Positions 1-8,054 of a stretch of DNA of 64,000 bases are shown here, in pieces (the stretch's first letter is position 1; every line of letters starts with the position of its first letter). The position numbers and the translations under genes are program-made. The notes below the pieces were generated by a model, which was given only the letters and a program-made list of their open reading frames with translations, was not told the origin of the DNA and made no database searches. The stretch spans positions 2,976,001 to 3,040,000 of the forward strand of contig OZ257136.1 in NCBI GenBank assembly GCA_965278995.1, read 5' to 3'. The stretch is from JADJYF01 sp965278995. Its GTDB lineage: Bacteria; Pseudomonadota; Gammaproteobacteria; Ga0077536.

Positions 1-687
1 CTCACCGAGGGCATGCCGCTGGGCCTGCTCGGACTGCAACCACATACCCGCCGCCGCAATCGCATGAATGGTCTCATCACGGCAATCGATGCTGCCGGCT
101 TCGAGGTCGGTGTGCGTCAGAGTTTCGGCAATTGTCCGAAATATATTCAGGCGCGGGAACCGTCATGGATTGCGCCGACTGAAGTACGCACGGCACCGGT
201 CGCTGTCGCTGGCGGTGCTGTGCTGGACGAGGCGCTCTGTCGCCACATCCGCAATGCAGACACGTTCTTCATTGCCAGCGTCTCGACCGAGCCAGATTCA
301 AACGCCCGCGGCGCCGGCCTTGATATCTCACACCGCGGCGGCACACCGGGTTTCGTGCGCATCGACCACCATGCCGGGCACAGTGTGCTGACCGTGCCCG
401 ATTTCGTCGGCAACTCGTTGTACAACACGCTCGGCAATCTGCTCGTCAATCCAGCTTGCGGATTGCTGTTCGTCGACTATGCCGACGGTGGCCTGTTGCA
501 CTTGAGCGGTACTGGCGAAGTGGTATGGAGCGGCGATGAAATCGCCCACTATGGCGGCGCCCAGCGGCTATGGCGCTGTCGAATTCAGCGCAGCCTGTGG
601 CGCCCGCGCGCGCTACCGCTGACGTGGTCGCAGGCCGAACCGGCACCACAGCTCGCTCAGCTCGGGCGCTGGCCGGACGCAACCTGA
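1..687 (+). CDS. Pyridoxamine 5'-phosphate oxidase-family FMN-binding protein (5' partial)
   Basis: The frame is open from the first base of the window, so this is the C-terminal 228 residues of a longer protein; the ATG at 13 is probably internal. The segment HTRRRNRMNG followed by SFGNCPKYIQ is typical of the double split-barrel family of pyridoxamine-phosphate-oxidase-like flavoproteins. A second split-barrel follows (residues about 80-190 from the first in-frame ATG), with the characteristic strands FFIASVS, GLDISHRGG and LHLSGTGEVVW. The family binds FMN, but a substrate cannot be assigned. It ends convergently with the AhpD-like gene, 61 bases away. Family is secure, role is not. Confidence 0.75.
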   Translation, partial: LTEGMPLGLLGLQPHTRRRNRMNGLITAIDAAGFEVGVRQSFGNCPKYIQAREPSWIAPTEVRTAPVAVAGGAVLDEALCRHIRNADTFFIASVSTEPDSNARGAGLDISHRGGTPGFVRIDHHAGHSVLTVPDFVGNSLYNTLGNLLVNPACGLLFVDYADGGLLHLSGTGEVVWSGDEIAHYGGAQRLWRCRIQRSLWRPRALPLTWSQAEPAPQLAQLGRWPDAT

Positions 688-748
688 AGCTGTCTCTCCG
701 ATTGCGTCGGGCATCGCGGCAGATTGCTCTCCTGCCACGTCGCAACGC

Positions 749-1360
749 TCAGCCGCTGCTGGCCGCTCGCGCTTTCGTTGCCGGCGTATCGCGGTACATT
801 TCGAGGTACTGCGGTGCGGGCCGAAGGCCGGAAGCCTGCGCAATTCGATTCGCCCCAGCATAGAATGCAGCGGTCGAGATGATGCTGAAAATGGCTTCGT
901 CGTCGAAACCGGCATCGCGCAGCGCCTGTCTGTCGGAATCGCCGATATGCTCGGCATCTTTCAGGACCAGAACGACGAAATCGAGCATCGCACGATGACG
1001 GACGGATAGCGCCGCCAGCTTGTAGTTACGCGATAGGTATTCGGCGAACAGCGCATCGCCGGTTTCCCCGCGCATCAGCGCGCCGTGGTGTGACGTGCAG
1101 TACACGCAGCCGTTGGTGGCAGCCGAGACCAGGGCGATCATTTCGTGCTCGAGATGCGTCAGGCCGGAATCCTCGCGCATCAGCTCCAGATACTGCCCCA
1201 TGAAGGCCCGCAGACGGCGATTGTCAGTGGCAAACAGCCGGACGAAGTGCGGCATGAACCCGTATTTCTTTTCGATACCTTTGACCAGCGCGCTCATCTC
1301 GGCATCGAGATTGTTGCGCTCCTCAAGATTCAGCGCGTATATGCGATCGGAATTCGCCAT
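749..1360 (-). CDS. AhpD-like peroxidase-related carboxymuconolactone decarboxylase-fold protein
   Basis: The 203-residue protein carries CVYCTSHH near residue 85, the redox CxxC plus His signature of the AhpD/carboxymuconolactone decarboxylase fold, within the helical context MIALVSAATNGCVYC. Members use the cysteine pair for thiol-dependent peroxide reduction, though most of this uncharacterised peroxidase-related subgroup has no proven substrate. The length is usual for the subgroup (180-210 residues). It is monocistronic, divergent from the glutathione transferase at 1504 across about 140 bases. A shared thiol/peroxide role with that neighbour is only an inference from position. Confidence 0.8.
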   Translation of the reverse strand: MANSDRIYALNLEERNNLDAEMSALVKGIEKKYGFMPHFVRLFATDNRRLRAFMGQYLELMREDSGLTHLEHEMIALVSAATNGCVYCTSHHGALMRGETGDALFAEYLSRNYKLAALSVRHRAMLDFVVLVLKDAEHIGDSDRQALRDAGFDDEAIFSIISTAAFYAGANRIAQASGLRPAPQYLEMYRDTPATKARAASSG

Positions 1361-1503
1361 GGCCAGTCCTCCGCTGCGGCGAGCGCCACATTGCGCTCAC
1401 TTGGCTGCTGACTATGGCAGCAACAGGCCATAATCAGAAGCAAAAATTCGGTCTAAGGATATACTTGGGCGGCTGACTCAGCCGTTTACCGGGAGGGGAA
1501 CCC

Positions 1504-2112
1504 ATGATCAAGCTTTATCACGCACCGCGCACGCGCTCGCTGCGCATTCTGTGGCTGCTGGAAGAACTCGGCCTGCCCTATACAATCGAACGCGTTGAAT
1601 TCGCGCCCAAGCCCGACAAACTATTTGCGCAGAGCACCCCTAATGGCAAAGTGCCGGTACTCGAAGATGGCGGAATCGTCATGTTCGAATCGGGTGCAAT
1701 GGTCGAGTACCTGCTCGAACGTTACGGCAACGGGCGCCTCGCGCCCGCCGTTGGTACTGCGGAACGTGCACCGTTCCTGCAATGGATGTATTTCTCCGAG
1801 AGCACGGCTTTCGCGCCGCTCGCGAGTGTCGTCTGGCTGGTTCGCTACCGGACCGACGCGGCCAACAACAGCGAGTTGATCGCCGACGCCAAATCGCGCG
1901 CGGCAATGGCTTTCGCGTTCCTCGAGACAGCGCTTGGCGAGCGCGATTTCCTGCTCGAGAGCGGCTTCTCGGCCGCCGACATCATGATGGGGTTCACACT
2001 GTTCGCCGCACGGGCTTTCGGCGTCATCGACGACAACACCTACCCGCGCCTGACGGCGTATGCCAAACGCATAGAATCGCGGCCGGCTTATCTAAAAGCC
2101 GCAACGATTTAG
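1504..2112 (+). CDS. Glutathione S-transferase family protein
   Basis: The 202-residue protein has the thioredoxin-fold N-terminal domain MIKLYHAPRTRSLRILWLLE, the cis-proline segment NGKVPVLEDGG and the glutathione-contacting FESGAMVEYL (about residues 60-70), then an all-helical C-terminal domain. This matches cytosolic glutathione transferases, which conjugate or reduce electrophiles with glutathione. The start is supported by a strong GGGAGGGGA ribosome-binding site just before the ATG. The gene ends convergently with the small secreted protein at 2154, with a GC-rich hairpin between. Substrate unknown. Confidence 0.88.
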   Translation: MIKLYHAPRTRSLRILWLLEELGLPYTIERVEFAPKPDKLFAQSTPNGKVPVLEDGGIVMFESGAMVEYLLERYGNGRLAPAVGTAERAPFLQWMYFSESTAFAPLASVVWLVRYRTDAANNSELIADAKSRAAMAFAFLETALGERDFLLESGFSAADIMMGFTLFAARAFGVIDDNTYPRLTAYAKRIESRPAYLKAATI

Positions 2113-2138
2113 CCGGCCGAAGTACCTGAGGAATCCCG

Positions 2139-2166
2139 GCCGCAGCCGCAGCATCAGGGCTGCGGC
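2139..2166. terminator. GC-rich hairpin between convergent genes
   Basis: A perfect 9-bp stem (GCCGCAGCC at 2139-2147 with GGCTGCGGC at 2158-2166) and a 10-base loop sit where the glutathione transferase and the leftward small gene converge. No T-run follows on either strand, so a bidirectional transcription-blocking role is inferred from position and stem strength only. It overlaps the last codons of the leftward gene. Confidence 0.35.
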
Positions 2167-2540
2167 GTCCCATTGCGATATCCCGTCAGCTTGGCGCAGC
2201 CAGGGCCATAGCGCACATCGGCACGATGGAAATTGAGCCAGTTGTCACCGATCAGCTGCTTCATGTCGATCGACGCTTTGGCGACCAGGTCGTCGACTGC
2301 CTTGCGGTCGGCGCGCTGCAATGCCTCATTGAACGCGCCCTCACCGGCCAGATAGAGTGCTTCATACTCGCTCATGGGCCGCGCATTGACTGCATTGAAA
2401 TAATACGCGGCGCAGGTCGCGAACGGCCCGGCTGCGACGATACTGGTGTCGTCGGCCTGAACCTGGGCTGCGGCAGTCAACGGCAGTTGGGCAAGCGTGA
2501 TCAACGCCAACGCTGTCGTCCACCCACTCGTGCGCGTCAT
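2154..2540 (-). CDS. Small secreted protein of unknown function
   Basis: The 128-residue product starts with a likely Sec signal peptide: basic start, hydrophobic TALALITLAQLPL, then an AAAQ-type cleavage region near residue 25. The mature part is helical-looking, with two cysteines (in FATCAAYY and GPGCAKL) that could form one disulfide in the periplasm. The ATG is preceded by GGAGA at suitable spacing. It lies 18 bases downstream of the HpcH/HpaI aldolase on the same strand and may be co-transcribed. I do not recognise the family. Confidence 0.65.
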   Translation of the reverse strand: MTRTSGWTTALALITLAQLPLTAAAQVQADDTSIVAAGPFATCAAYYFNAVNARPMSEYEALYLAGEGAFNEALQRADRKAVDDLVAKASIDMKQLIGDNWLNFHRADVRYGPGCAKLTGYRNGTPQP

Positions 2541-2558
2541 GAGTCATTCTCTCCGGGA

Positions 2559-3317
2559 TTAAAGTGCAGACGTACGCAGCGCGTCCAGCAGCTGCTGCGC
2601 GCCGGCCGCGAAAATACCGATGTCCGCACCGCAACACAATAGCGTGTAGCCCTCCGCCGCGCGCGACGCAACGACTGCCGGCGTGCCGCCGTAATAACCG
2701 AGTCTGAGCGCCTGCGCCAGACAGACATCACGCACGCGATCGATGGCTGCGAGCACTGCGCGATCGTTCAGCTTTCCAGTTTTGTTCAAACTCGCGGATA
2801 GGTCATATGGGCCGATGAAGACAGCATCGATACCAGGCACCGCGGCAATGGCTTCAATATTCTCGACCGCATCGACGTGTTCGGCCTGTACCACGACGAT
2901 CGTCGTCTCGTTGGCGTGGGCCAGATACTCTTCGAAGCGAAGGCCGTAACCGCTGGCGCGGCTGAGACCGATACCACGCGAACCGTCAGGGGGATATTTT
3001 GCGTAGCTCACGACCAGGCGTGCGTGTGCGGCCGAATTGACTTGCGGCACGATGATGCCGGCGGCGCCGGCATCGAGTGCACGCTTGATCGAAATTTCGT
3101 CGCCGCGCGAAACCCGCACCAGGCACGGCGTATTGCCGGCAATCTGAATGATATGTTGAACGGCATCAGGCAGCAGCGGCGCGTGCTCGGTCTCGATGAA
3201 CAGCCAGTCGAAACCAAGTTGACATAGCGTTTCAATAATCACCGCTGAATCGAGCGTGACCATGCAGCCGATCAGCGTCTCGCCGCCGCGCAGCCGCTGG
3301 CGAAAATCATTGTTCAT
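2559..3317 (-). CDS. HpcH/HpaI-family class II aldolase
   Basis: This is a 252-residue TIM-barrel enzyme of the HpcH/HpaI (2-keto-3-deoxy-sugar acid or 2,4-dihydroxyhept-2-ene-dioate) aldolase family. Visible family features are FIETEHAPL (about residue 40; catalytic-base region), AGAAGIIVPQVNS (barrel strand at about 85-97), VVQAEHVDAVENI with the metal-ligand Glu (about 145) and FIGPYDLSAS (about 168). These enzymes cleave 2-oxo-3-deoxy acids to pyruvate and an aldehyde using a divalent metal. No sugar-acid dehydratase or transporter lies nearby, so the substrate is unassigned. The length is normal. Confidence 0.85.
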   Translation of the reverse strand: MNNDFRQRLRGGETLIGCMVTLDSAVIIETLCQLGFDWLFIETEHAPLLPDAVQHIIQIAGNTPCLVRVSRGDEISIKRALDAGAAGIIVPQVNSAAHARLVVSYAKYPPDGSRGIGLSRASGYGLRFEEYLAHANETTIVVVQAEHVDAVENIEAIAAVPGIDAVFIGPYDLSASLNKTGKLNDRAVLAAIDRVRDVCLAQALRLGYYGGTPAVVASRAAEGYTLLCCGADIGIFAAGAQQLLDALRTSAL

Positions 3318-3347
3318 GAGATTGGATACTTATTCCGATTGAATACC

Positions 3348-4190
3348 TCAGCCAGGCAGATCGAACGTTTCGCTCCAGCTCAGACCTTTCGAATCGACGA
3401 CTTCGGCACGCAATTGTCGCGCACCGTTTGGCTTGAAGAAAAATCGGAAGCTCGGATCCTCGCTGACCGAAAAGCCGGTTTCGGCGGTCATCAGTAAAGT
3501 TTCGCCTTCATAAATCTTGATCGTCTTGACGTAATGTTCGGGCCGGATAAGCTGCGTTTTCTGATCCTTCTGCATGCCGGTGACGTTGGGATGACTGAGC
3601 ATGAACTGCCCGATCATGAGGCCGTCATCCCGGTCGTCGGCGACGGCGCGAAACTTCATCGACCCGATACGCGCCATCGCCTTGTCGAAATCAGATGCCG
3701 CCGGCGCCGAACAGCCGCCCTGCGCCTTGACGAAATTCGTCACCAGATGATGCTCGCCGTTATTCAACACGGCGACCGCGCGGATATTGGTGTACTTATC
3801 GACGCGCACGCGCATCGCCAGATCGGCGCGGCCCAACGCCGGCGTCAGATGGAATACCCCGACCAGCGGCTGCGGATTGCTTTCGACAAACACGTAAATG
3901 GTCTCGATATGACGCGTTCCCGTCTGCGGGAACGCCGCCGTGATGGAGACTGGCGTGAATGCAGCATCCTCGGCTCGATACGGCGTCTTCATATCGATGA
4001 CGGTTCGATCTTCGATGAGTTCGGCATCGGCGAAGTAATGCGGCTTGAGCAGGGTTGCCCAGATATCCAGCGGGGATTGATTGGGAGACGATTGCCCGGA
4101 TTGCAATGCGTCGGCCGGCGCCTGTTCAAGCGCCGTCAGCGTCTGGGCGAAAAGCAGGAACAACCCGAATATGGCCAGGTGACCGAACAT
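3348..4190 (-). CDS. Quinoprotein-dehydrogenase-associated SoxYZ-like fused carrier protein
   Basis: The 280-residue protein has a signal peptide (HLAIFGLFLLFAQTLTAL), then a SoxY-like immunoglobulin-type domain and a SoxZ-like domain from about residue 180. At the domain junction sits VKAQGGCSAPAA, resembling the GGC swinging-arm cysteine of SoxY that carries sulfur intermediates, but internal rather than C-terminal. It matches the SoxYZ-like fusions usually found beside PQQ-dependent alcohol/methanol dehydrogenases. No such dehydrogenase and no sox genes are in this window. It follows thiL on the same strand after about 100 bases. What it carries is unknown. Confidence 0.75.
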   Translation of the reverse strand: MFGHLAIFGLFLLFAQTLTALEQAPADALQSGQSSPNQSPLDIWATLLKPHYFADAELIEDRTVIDMKTPYRAEDAAFTPVSITAAFPQTGTRHIETIYVFVESNPQPLVGVFHLTPALGRADLAMRVRVDKYTNIRAVAVLNNGEHHLVTNFVKAQGGCSAPAASDFDKAMARIGSMKFRAVADDRDDGLMIGQFMLSHPNVTGMQKDQKTQLIRPEHYVKTIKIYEGETLLMTAETGFSVSEDPSFRFFFKPNGARQLRAEVVDSKGLSWSETFDLPG

Positions 4191-4289
4191 GGCTATCTCC
4201 CCGAGCGCAAGGTATGTCGCTTGCGGCCAATTGCGTGGATCAGAAACACGGCATCGTGTTCAGGTTGTCGCAGCGTGATTCTAGCAGCC

Positions 4290-5252
4290 TCACGAGAAAT
4301 GCTGATAACCGCCCATGACCATGGCCGGAATGGCAACGCCGCCGCTGCGGCAGTGGACCCCGCTGCCTGCCTGAATGCGACCGATGACGGTGACCTTGAC
4401 GCCGATATCCGTGGTCCGCTGGCGCAGCGCAGCAATCGCCGCGGGCGGTACCGTGAAAGCGAGTTCGTAATCATCGCCGCCGGTCAATGCGTTTCGCAAC
4501 GCCTGTTCACGACCACATACGGCAAGTTGCGCGGCCGACAGCGGAATGGCATCGACATCGATCTCCGCAGCACAGCCGCTGCTGCGCGCAATATGGCCGA
4601 GATCGGCCAGCAGGCCGTCGGAGATATCGATGGCAGCATGTGCCAGTTCGCGCAAGACCAGCCCCAACGCGAGGCGAGGCTGTGGATAGTAGAATCGCTG
4701 CACCAGCCATTCGCGTGATGATTGCTCGTCGCCAGCAACCGGCGCGTCGGCGTGCACGGCGAGACCGGCACAGGCGTCGCCCAGCGTTCCGCTGACGCAG
4801 ACGAGATCGCCTGATTGCGCGCCGGCTCGCGTCAGCGGATCGCCGCCGAGTTCGCCGATCAGCTGCACTGTGACCGTCAGCGGCCCGCGTGTCGTGTCGC
4901 CACCGATCAATCGCGTCGCGTCTGGCTGCAGTGCCGCCGACAGTCCACTGCTGAACGCGGCCAGCCAGTCCGCATCGGCCATCGGCACAGTAAGCGCAAG
5001 GGTTGCCCAGCGGGGCATTGAGCCCATTGCCGCGAGATCGCTCAGATTGACGGCGCCGGCGCGATAACCAATGGCATGCGGCGGCGCCGATAACGGAAAA
5101 TGCACGCCAGCAACCAGCGTATCGACGACCACGACGAGACGACGCGAACCAGCACAAATCACTGCACCATCGTCGCCCTGACCGACGATGAGATCGGTGC
5201 CCTCACCTTGCAGTGGCGCGAAATAGCGCGCGATGAGTTCGAACTCATCCAT
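4290..5252 (-). CDS. thiL: Thiamine-monophosphate kinase ThiL
   Basis: ThiL phosphorylates thiamine monophosphate to thiamine diphosphate with ATP. The 320-residue product begins MDEFELIARYFAPL and contains the glycine-rich VGQGDDGAV, the Mg/ATP-binding AVNLSDLAAMG, LIGGDTTRG and the late IDISDGLLADL and TGGDDYELAF motifs, all in the order expected of the PurM-like fold. The frame is open further upstream into nusB, but the ATGATG at 5250-5255 fits family length and leaves a 27-30 base gap after nusB. In many relatives pgpA follows; here a SoxYZ-like gene follows instead. Confidence 0.93.
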   Translation of the reverse strand: MDEFELIARYFAPLQGEGTDLIVGQGDDGAVICAGSRRLVVVVDTLVAGVHFPLSAPPHAIGYRAGAVNLSDLAAMGSMPRWATLALTVPMADADWLAAFSSGLSAALQPDATRLIGGDTTRGPLTVTVQLIGELGGDPLTRAGAQSGDLVCVSGTLGDACAGLAVHADAPVAGDEQSSREWLVQRFYYPQPRLALGLVLRELAHAAIDISDGLLADLGHIARSSGCAAEIDVDAIPLSAAQLAVCGREQALRNALTGGDDYELAFTVPPAAIAALRQRTTDIGVKVTVIGRIQAGSGVHCRSGGVAIPAMVMGGYQHFS

Positions 5253-5281
5253 CATCGTGGCACGCCACGGACTGCCGGCCT

Positions 5282-5737
5282 TCAGGACGAAGGCTGGGCT
5301 GCGACCTCGACAGCCCGTTGCGTCTGCGCCAGTCGATCGAGCACGCCGTTGATGTAACGGTGACCTTCGGCCGTACCGAACATTTTGCACAGTTCGACAC
5401 CTTCGTTGATGACGACCCGAAACGGCATATCGAGACAGTTGCGAAGTTCGAACGCGCCGATCAGCAGGACACTGCGTTCGACCGGGTCGAGCGATTTCCA
5501 GGCGCGATCAAGGCAGGGTTCGAGATCGGCTTTCAAGGTCTCGAACTGCAACGGCACTTCACGCACCAGATTCGAAAAATACGCCATATCAACGCTGACC
5601 AGTTCACGGTCGGCAACGAATTCACGAACGATTGCCGAAGGTTCCGCGCCGGCCATCTGCCATTGATAGAGCGCCTGCACGGCACAGCGGCGCGCGCGTA
5701 CGCGGCCACGGTGTCCGGCATGCGTGGCCTTGGTCAC
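5282..5737 (-). CDS. nusB: Transcription antitermination factor NusB
   Basis: The 151-residue protein contains the NusB helical core: RRCAVQALYQWQMAG at the N-terminus, LDRAWKSLDPVERSVLLIGAFEL in the middle and VVINEGVELCKMFG plus GHRYINGVLD near the end. NusB binds boxA RNA with NusE (ribosomal protein S10) during rRNA antitermination. It overlaps the end of ribH by 4 bases (ATGA), so the two are translationally coupled, as is standard in proteobacterial rib clusters. Confidence 0.95.
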   Translation of the reverse strand: MTKATHAGHRGRVRARRCAVQALYQWQMAGAEPSAIVREFVADRELVSVDMAYFSNLVREVPLQFETLKADLEPCLDRAWKSLDPVERSVLLIGAFELRNCLDMPFRVVINEGVELCKMFGTAEGHRYINGVLDRLAQTQRAVEVAAQPSS

Positions 5738-6204
5738 AGTTGGCGCAGCAGGGAAATCATTTCGATAGCCGTCATCGCCGCTTCGCCGCCTTTGTTACCG
5801 GCTTTGGTCCCGGCCCGCTCTACTGCCTGTTCGATGGTGTCGGTGGTCAATACGCCAAAGATGACCGGCACCCCGCTATCGCTCGCCACGCTGGCAAGAC
5901 CGCGTGAACAGGCCCCGGCAACGTGATCGAAGTGCGCCGTCGAGCCACGGATCACCGCGCCAAGCGCAATGATGGCGTCATACTTGCCCGACTTTGCCAG
6001 ACGGGCAGCCACCACCGGCATTTCGAATGCGCCGGGTGCACGCACGACCGTGATGCCGTCATTGACGCCATGGCGCGCCAGCATATCGAGCGCACCGCGT
6101 TCGAGACTCTCGACGATGAAGCCGTTGAATCGTGCACTGATGATGGCAATGCTGACCTTGTCATCAAGATGATAGCGACCTTCGAGCGTGATGAGATTCT
6201 GCAT
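5734..6204 (-). CDS. ribH: 6,7-dimethyl-8-ribityllumazine synthase
   Basis: RibH condenses 5-amino-6-ribitylamino-uracil with 3,4-dihydroxy-2-butanone 4-phosphate to give lumazine, the penultimate riboflavin step. The 156-residue protein shows ARFNGFIVESL (Phe/Asn substrate contacts), VRAPGAFEMPVVA, IALGAVIRGSTAHFDHVA with the catalytic His, and PVIFGVLTTDT. It is 13 bases after ribBX and overlaps nusB by 4 bases. Length and motifs are typical of the 60-mer-forming family. Confidence 0.95.
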   Translation of the reverse strand: MQNLITLEGRYHLDDKVSIAIISARFNGFIVESLERGALDMLARHGVNDGITVVRAPGAFEMPVVAARLAKSGKYDAIIALGAVIRGSTAHFDHVAGACSRGLASVASDSGVPVIFGVLTTDTIEQAVERAGTKAGNKGGEAAMTAIEMISLLRQL

Positions 6205-6216
6205 GAACGATACCTG

Positions 6217-7323
6217 TCAGGTTACGTATTCGACAACTTCAAGGCCGAAGCCCGAGATTGCGTGATATTTGCGCGGATTGCTCATGACGCGCATTTTCTT
6301 CACGCCGAGATCAGCCAGGATCTGCGCGCCGAGACCAATCTGGCGCCAGTCCATGGGGCTCGACTCGCGGCGGTTTCCAGTGCCGGGATCGCCTTCGCTA
6401 TAGCGGGCAACCTCGCGCACGAGTTCGGCGTTGTTGATCTGATTGGTGAGCACGATGACGACGCCTTCGCCGGCCTCGCTGACCCGCTTCAGCGCATCGC
6501 GGAGCGGCCACCCCGTATCTTTGCGGATACTCGCTGTCAAATCTTCGAACGGATTGTAGATGTGCACACGGACGAGTGTCGGCCGCTCCGGGCTGATGTC
6601 GCCTTTGACCATCGCCATGTGCAGATCGCCATGAATCGCGTCCTGATAAGCATGCAGATGAAAATCGCCAAACTCGGTCGGCAGCACCGAGTGCGCGGCG
6701 CGCTCAACCGTTTTCTCGTTTTCGATGCGATAGCGGATGAGGTCGGCGATGGTCCCGATTTTGAGATTGTGCTCACGGGCAATCACTTCGAGGTCAGGGC
6801 GGCGTGCCATGCTGCCGTCGTCTTTCAGGATCTCGACGATCACCGCAGCGGGCTCAAGGCCGGCCAGACGGCCAAAATCGCACCCTGCTTCGGTATGCCC
6901 GGCCCGCGTCAGAACACCGCCCGACTGCGCCATCAGCGGAAAAATATGGCCAGGCTGGGTGAGATCGGCAGCCACCGCCTTGGGTGCAACTGCGGCACGC
7001 ACAGTGCGTGCTCTATCGGCCGCCGAGATGCCGGTGGTGACGCCTTCGGCAGCTTCGATCGAGACCGTGAAATTCGTGCGGTTGGTATAGCGCGTATCCT
7101 GCACCATCAGCGGCAGATTGAGTCGCCGGCAACGATCTTCGGTCAAGGTCAGGCAGATCAGGCCGCGACCATGCTTGGCCATGAAGTTGATGTGCTCGGC
7201 CGTGCAGTGCGCCGCAGCAATGATGAAATCACCTTCGTTCTCGCGGTCTTCATCGTCCATGATGATGATCATGCGTCCGGCGCGAATGTCGTCGATGAGT
7301 TCCTGAGCCGAATTGAGTGCCAT
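6217..7323 (-). CDS. ribB: RibBX: 3,4-dihydroxy-2-butanone-4-phosphate synthase with degenerate GTP cyclohydrolase II domain
   Basis: The N-terminal domain (about residues 1-205) is a complete RibB: IMDDEDRENEGDF (acidic metal-binding loop), RTNFTVSIEA and RAGHTEAGCDF. The C-terminal domain (about 206-368) aligns with RibA from RVHIYNPFEDL onward, but the Cys-rich zinc site of GTP cyclohydrolase II is absent; there is no cysteine at all after AGCDF. The second half therefore should not hydrolyse GTP. This matches the RibBX variant described in Proteobacteria. The start is taken at 7323 (MALNSAQEL), since the 17 upstream residues do not resemble the family. Riboflavin synthesis needs a separate RibA elsewhere. 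Confidence 0.92.
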   Translation of the reverse strand: MALNSAQELIDDIRAGRMIIIMDDEDRENEGDFIIAAAHCTAEHINFMAKHGRGLICLTLTEDRCRRLNLPLMVQDTRYTNRTNFTVSIEAAEGVTTGISAADRARTVRAAVAPKAVAADLTQPGHIFPLMAQSGGVLTRAGHTEAGCDFGRLAGLEPAAVIVEILKDDGSMARRPDLEVIAREHNLKIGTIADLIRYRIENEKTVERAAHSVLPTEFGDFHLHAYQDAIHGDLHMAMVKGDISPERPTLVRVHIYNPFEDLTASIRKDTGWPLRDALKRVSEAGEGVVIVLTNQINNAELVREVARYSEGDPGTGNRRESSPMDWRQIGLGAQILADLGVKKMRVMSNPRKYHAISGFGLEVVEYVT

Positions 7324-7401
7324 GATGATTCCGGTTTGCGTTCGGGAGGCGTTAGGACCGGTGATTATAAACATTTCATCCGCAGGGGGGTGCCTGTCGC
7401 G

Positions 7402-8052
7402 CTAGCGAACGAAGCCTGCAGCACCGAGCTGAGCGAGCGACAGGCCGCCGGCACCACCGGCGTCGTGGCGTAATAGACGCTCGATATAGCGCGCGATGAG
7501 GTCGACTTCGATATTGGCGGCGGCGCCGACGGCCAGAGAGCCCAGGGTCGTTCGTTCCAGCGTGTGCGGAATCGTCAGCACTTCGAACCAGTCGTCGCCC
7601 GCGTCGTTGACCGTCAAGCTCACGCCATCGATGGTGACTGACCCTTTGAACGCCAGATAGCGCGCTAGTGCAGCCGGGACCGACAGCACCAGACGCACGT
7701 ATTCACCGCGCGACTCGCGGCGCGATACCTGACCAAGACCATCCACATGGCCACTGACGAGGTGCCCGCCCAGCCGGTCGGTAAGTCGCAGCGCTTTCTC
7801 CAGATTAACTGAATCGCCGGTGCGTTTACTGCCCAGCGTCGTGCGCGCCAAGGTCTCCGTTGAGACATCGACTTCGAAACTGCCGCGCGCCAGTGCGACC
7901 ACGGTCAGGCACGGACCGGAGACCGCAATCGAATCGCCGAGTTGAACGTCGTCCAGTGCGAGCGTGCCACTGTCGATCGCAAGCCGCATTGCCTGGCCGG
8001 TGTTGTCGAGTCGCACAATACGTCCGACGGTTTCCACGATTCCGGTAAACAT
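7402..8052 (-). CDS. ribE: Riboflavin synthase alpha chain
   Basis: The 216-residue enzyme dismutates two lumazine molecules to riboflavin. Its two lumazine-binding repeats are visible: MFTGIVETVGRI at the start with GDSIAVSGPCLTV, and the second repeat with SGHVDGLGQV, KGSVTIDGVSLTV and LTIPHTLERTTLG. It begins 2 bases after ribD ends and is followed by ribBX after about 80 bases, all on the same strand. The order ribD-ribE-ribBX-ribH is the usual gammaproteobacterial cluster order. Confidence 0.95.
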   Translation of the reverse strand: MFTGIVETVGRIVRLDNTGQAMRLAIDSGTLALDDVQLGDSIAVSGPCLTVVALARGSFEVDVSTETLARTTLGSKRTGDSVNLEKALRLTDRLGGHLVSGHVDGLGQVSRRESRGEYVRLVLSVPAALARYLAFKGSVTIDGVSLTVNDAGDDWFEVLTIPHTLERTTLGSLAVGAAANIEVDLIARYIERLLRHDAGGAGGLSLAQLGAAGFVR

Positions 8053-8054
8053 GC

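Noticed and set aside
5923..7473. Long rightward open frame antisense to ribH and ribBX
   Set aside because: Composition follows the opposite-strand genes; no motif of its own.
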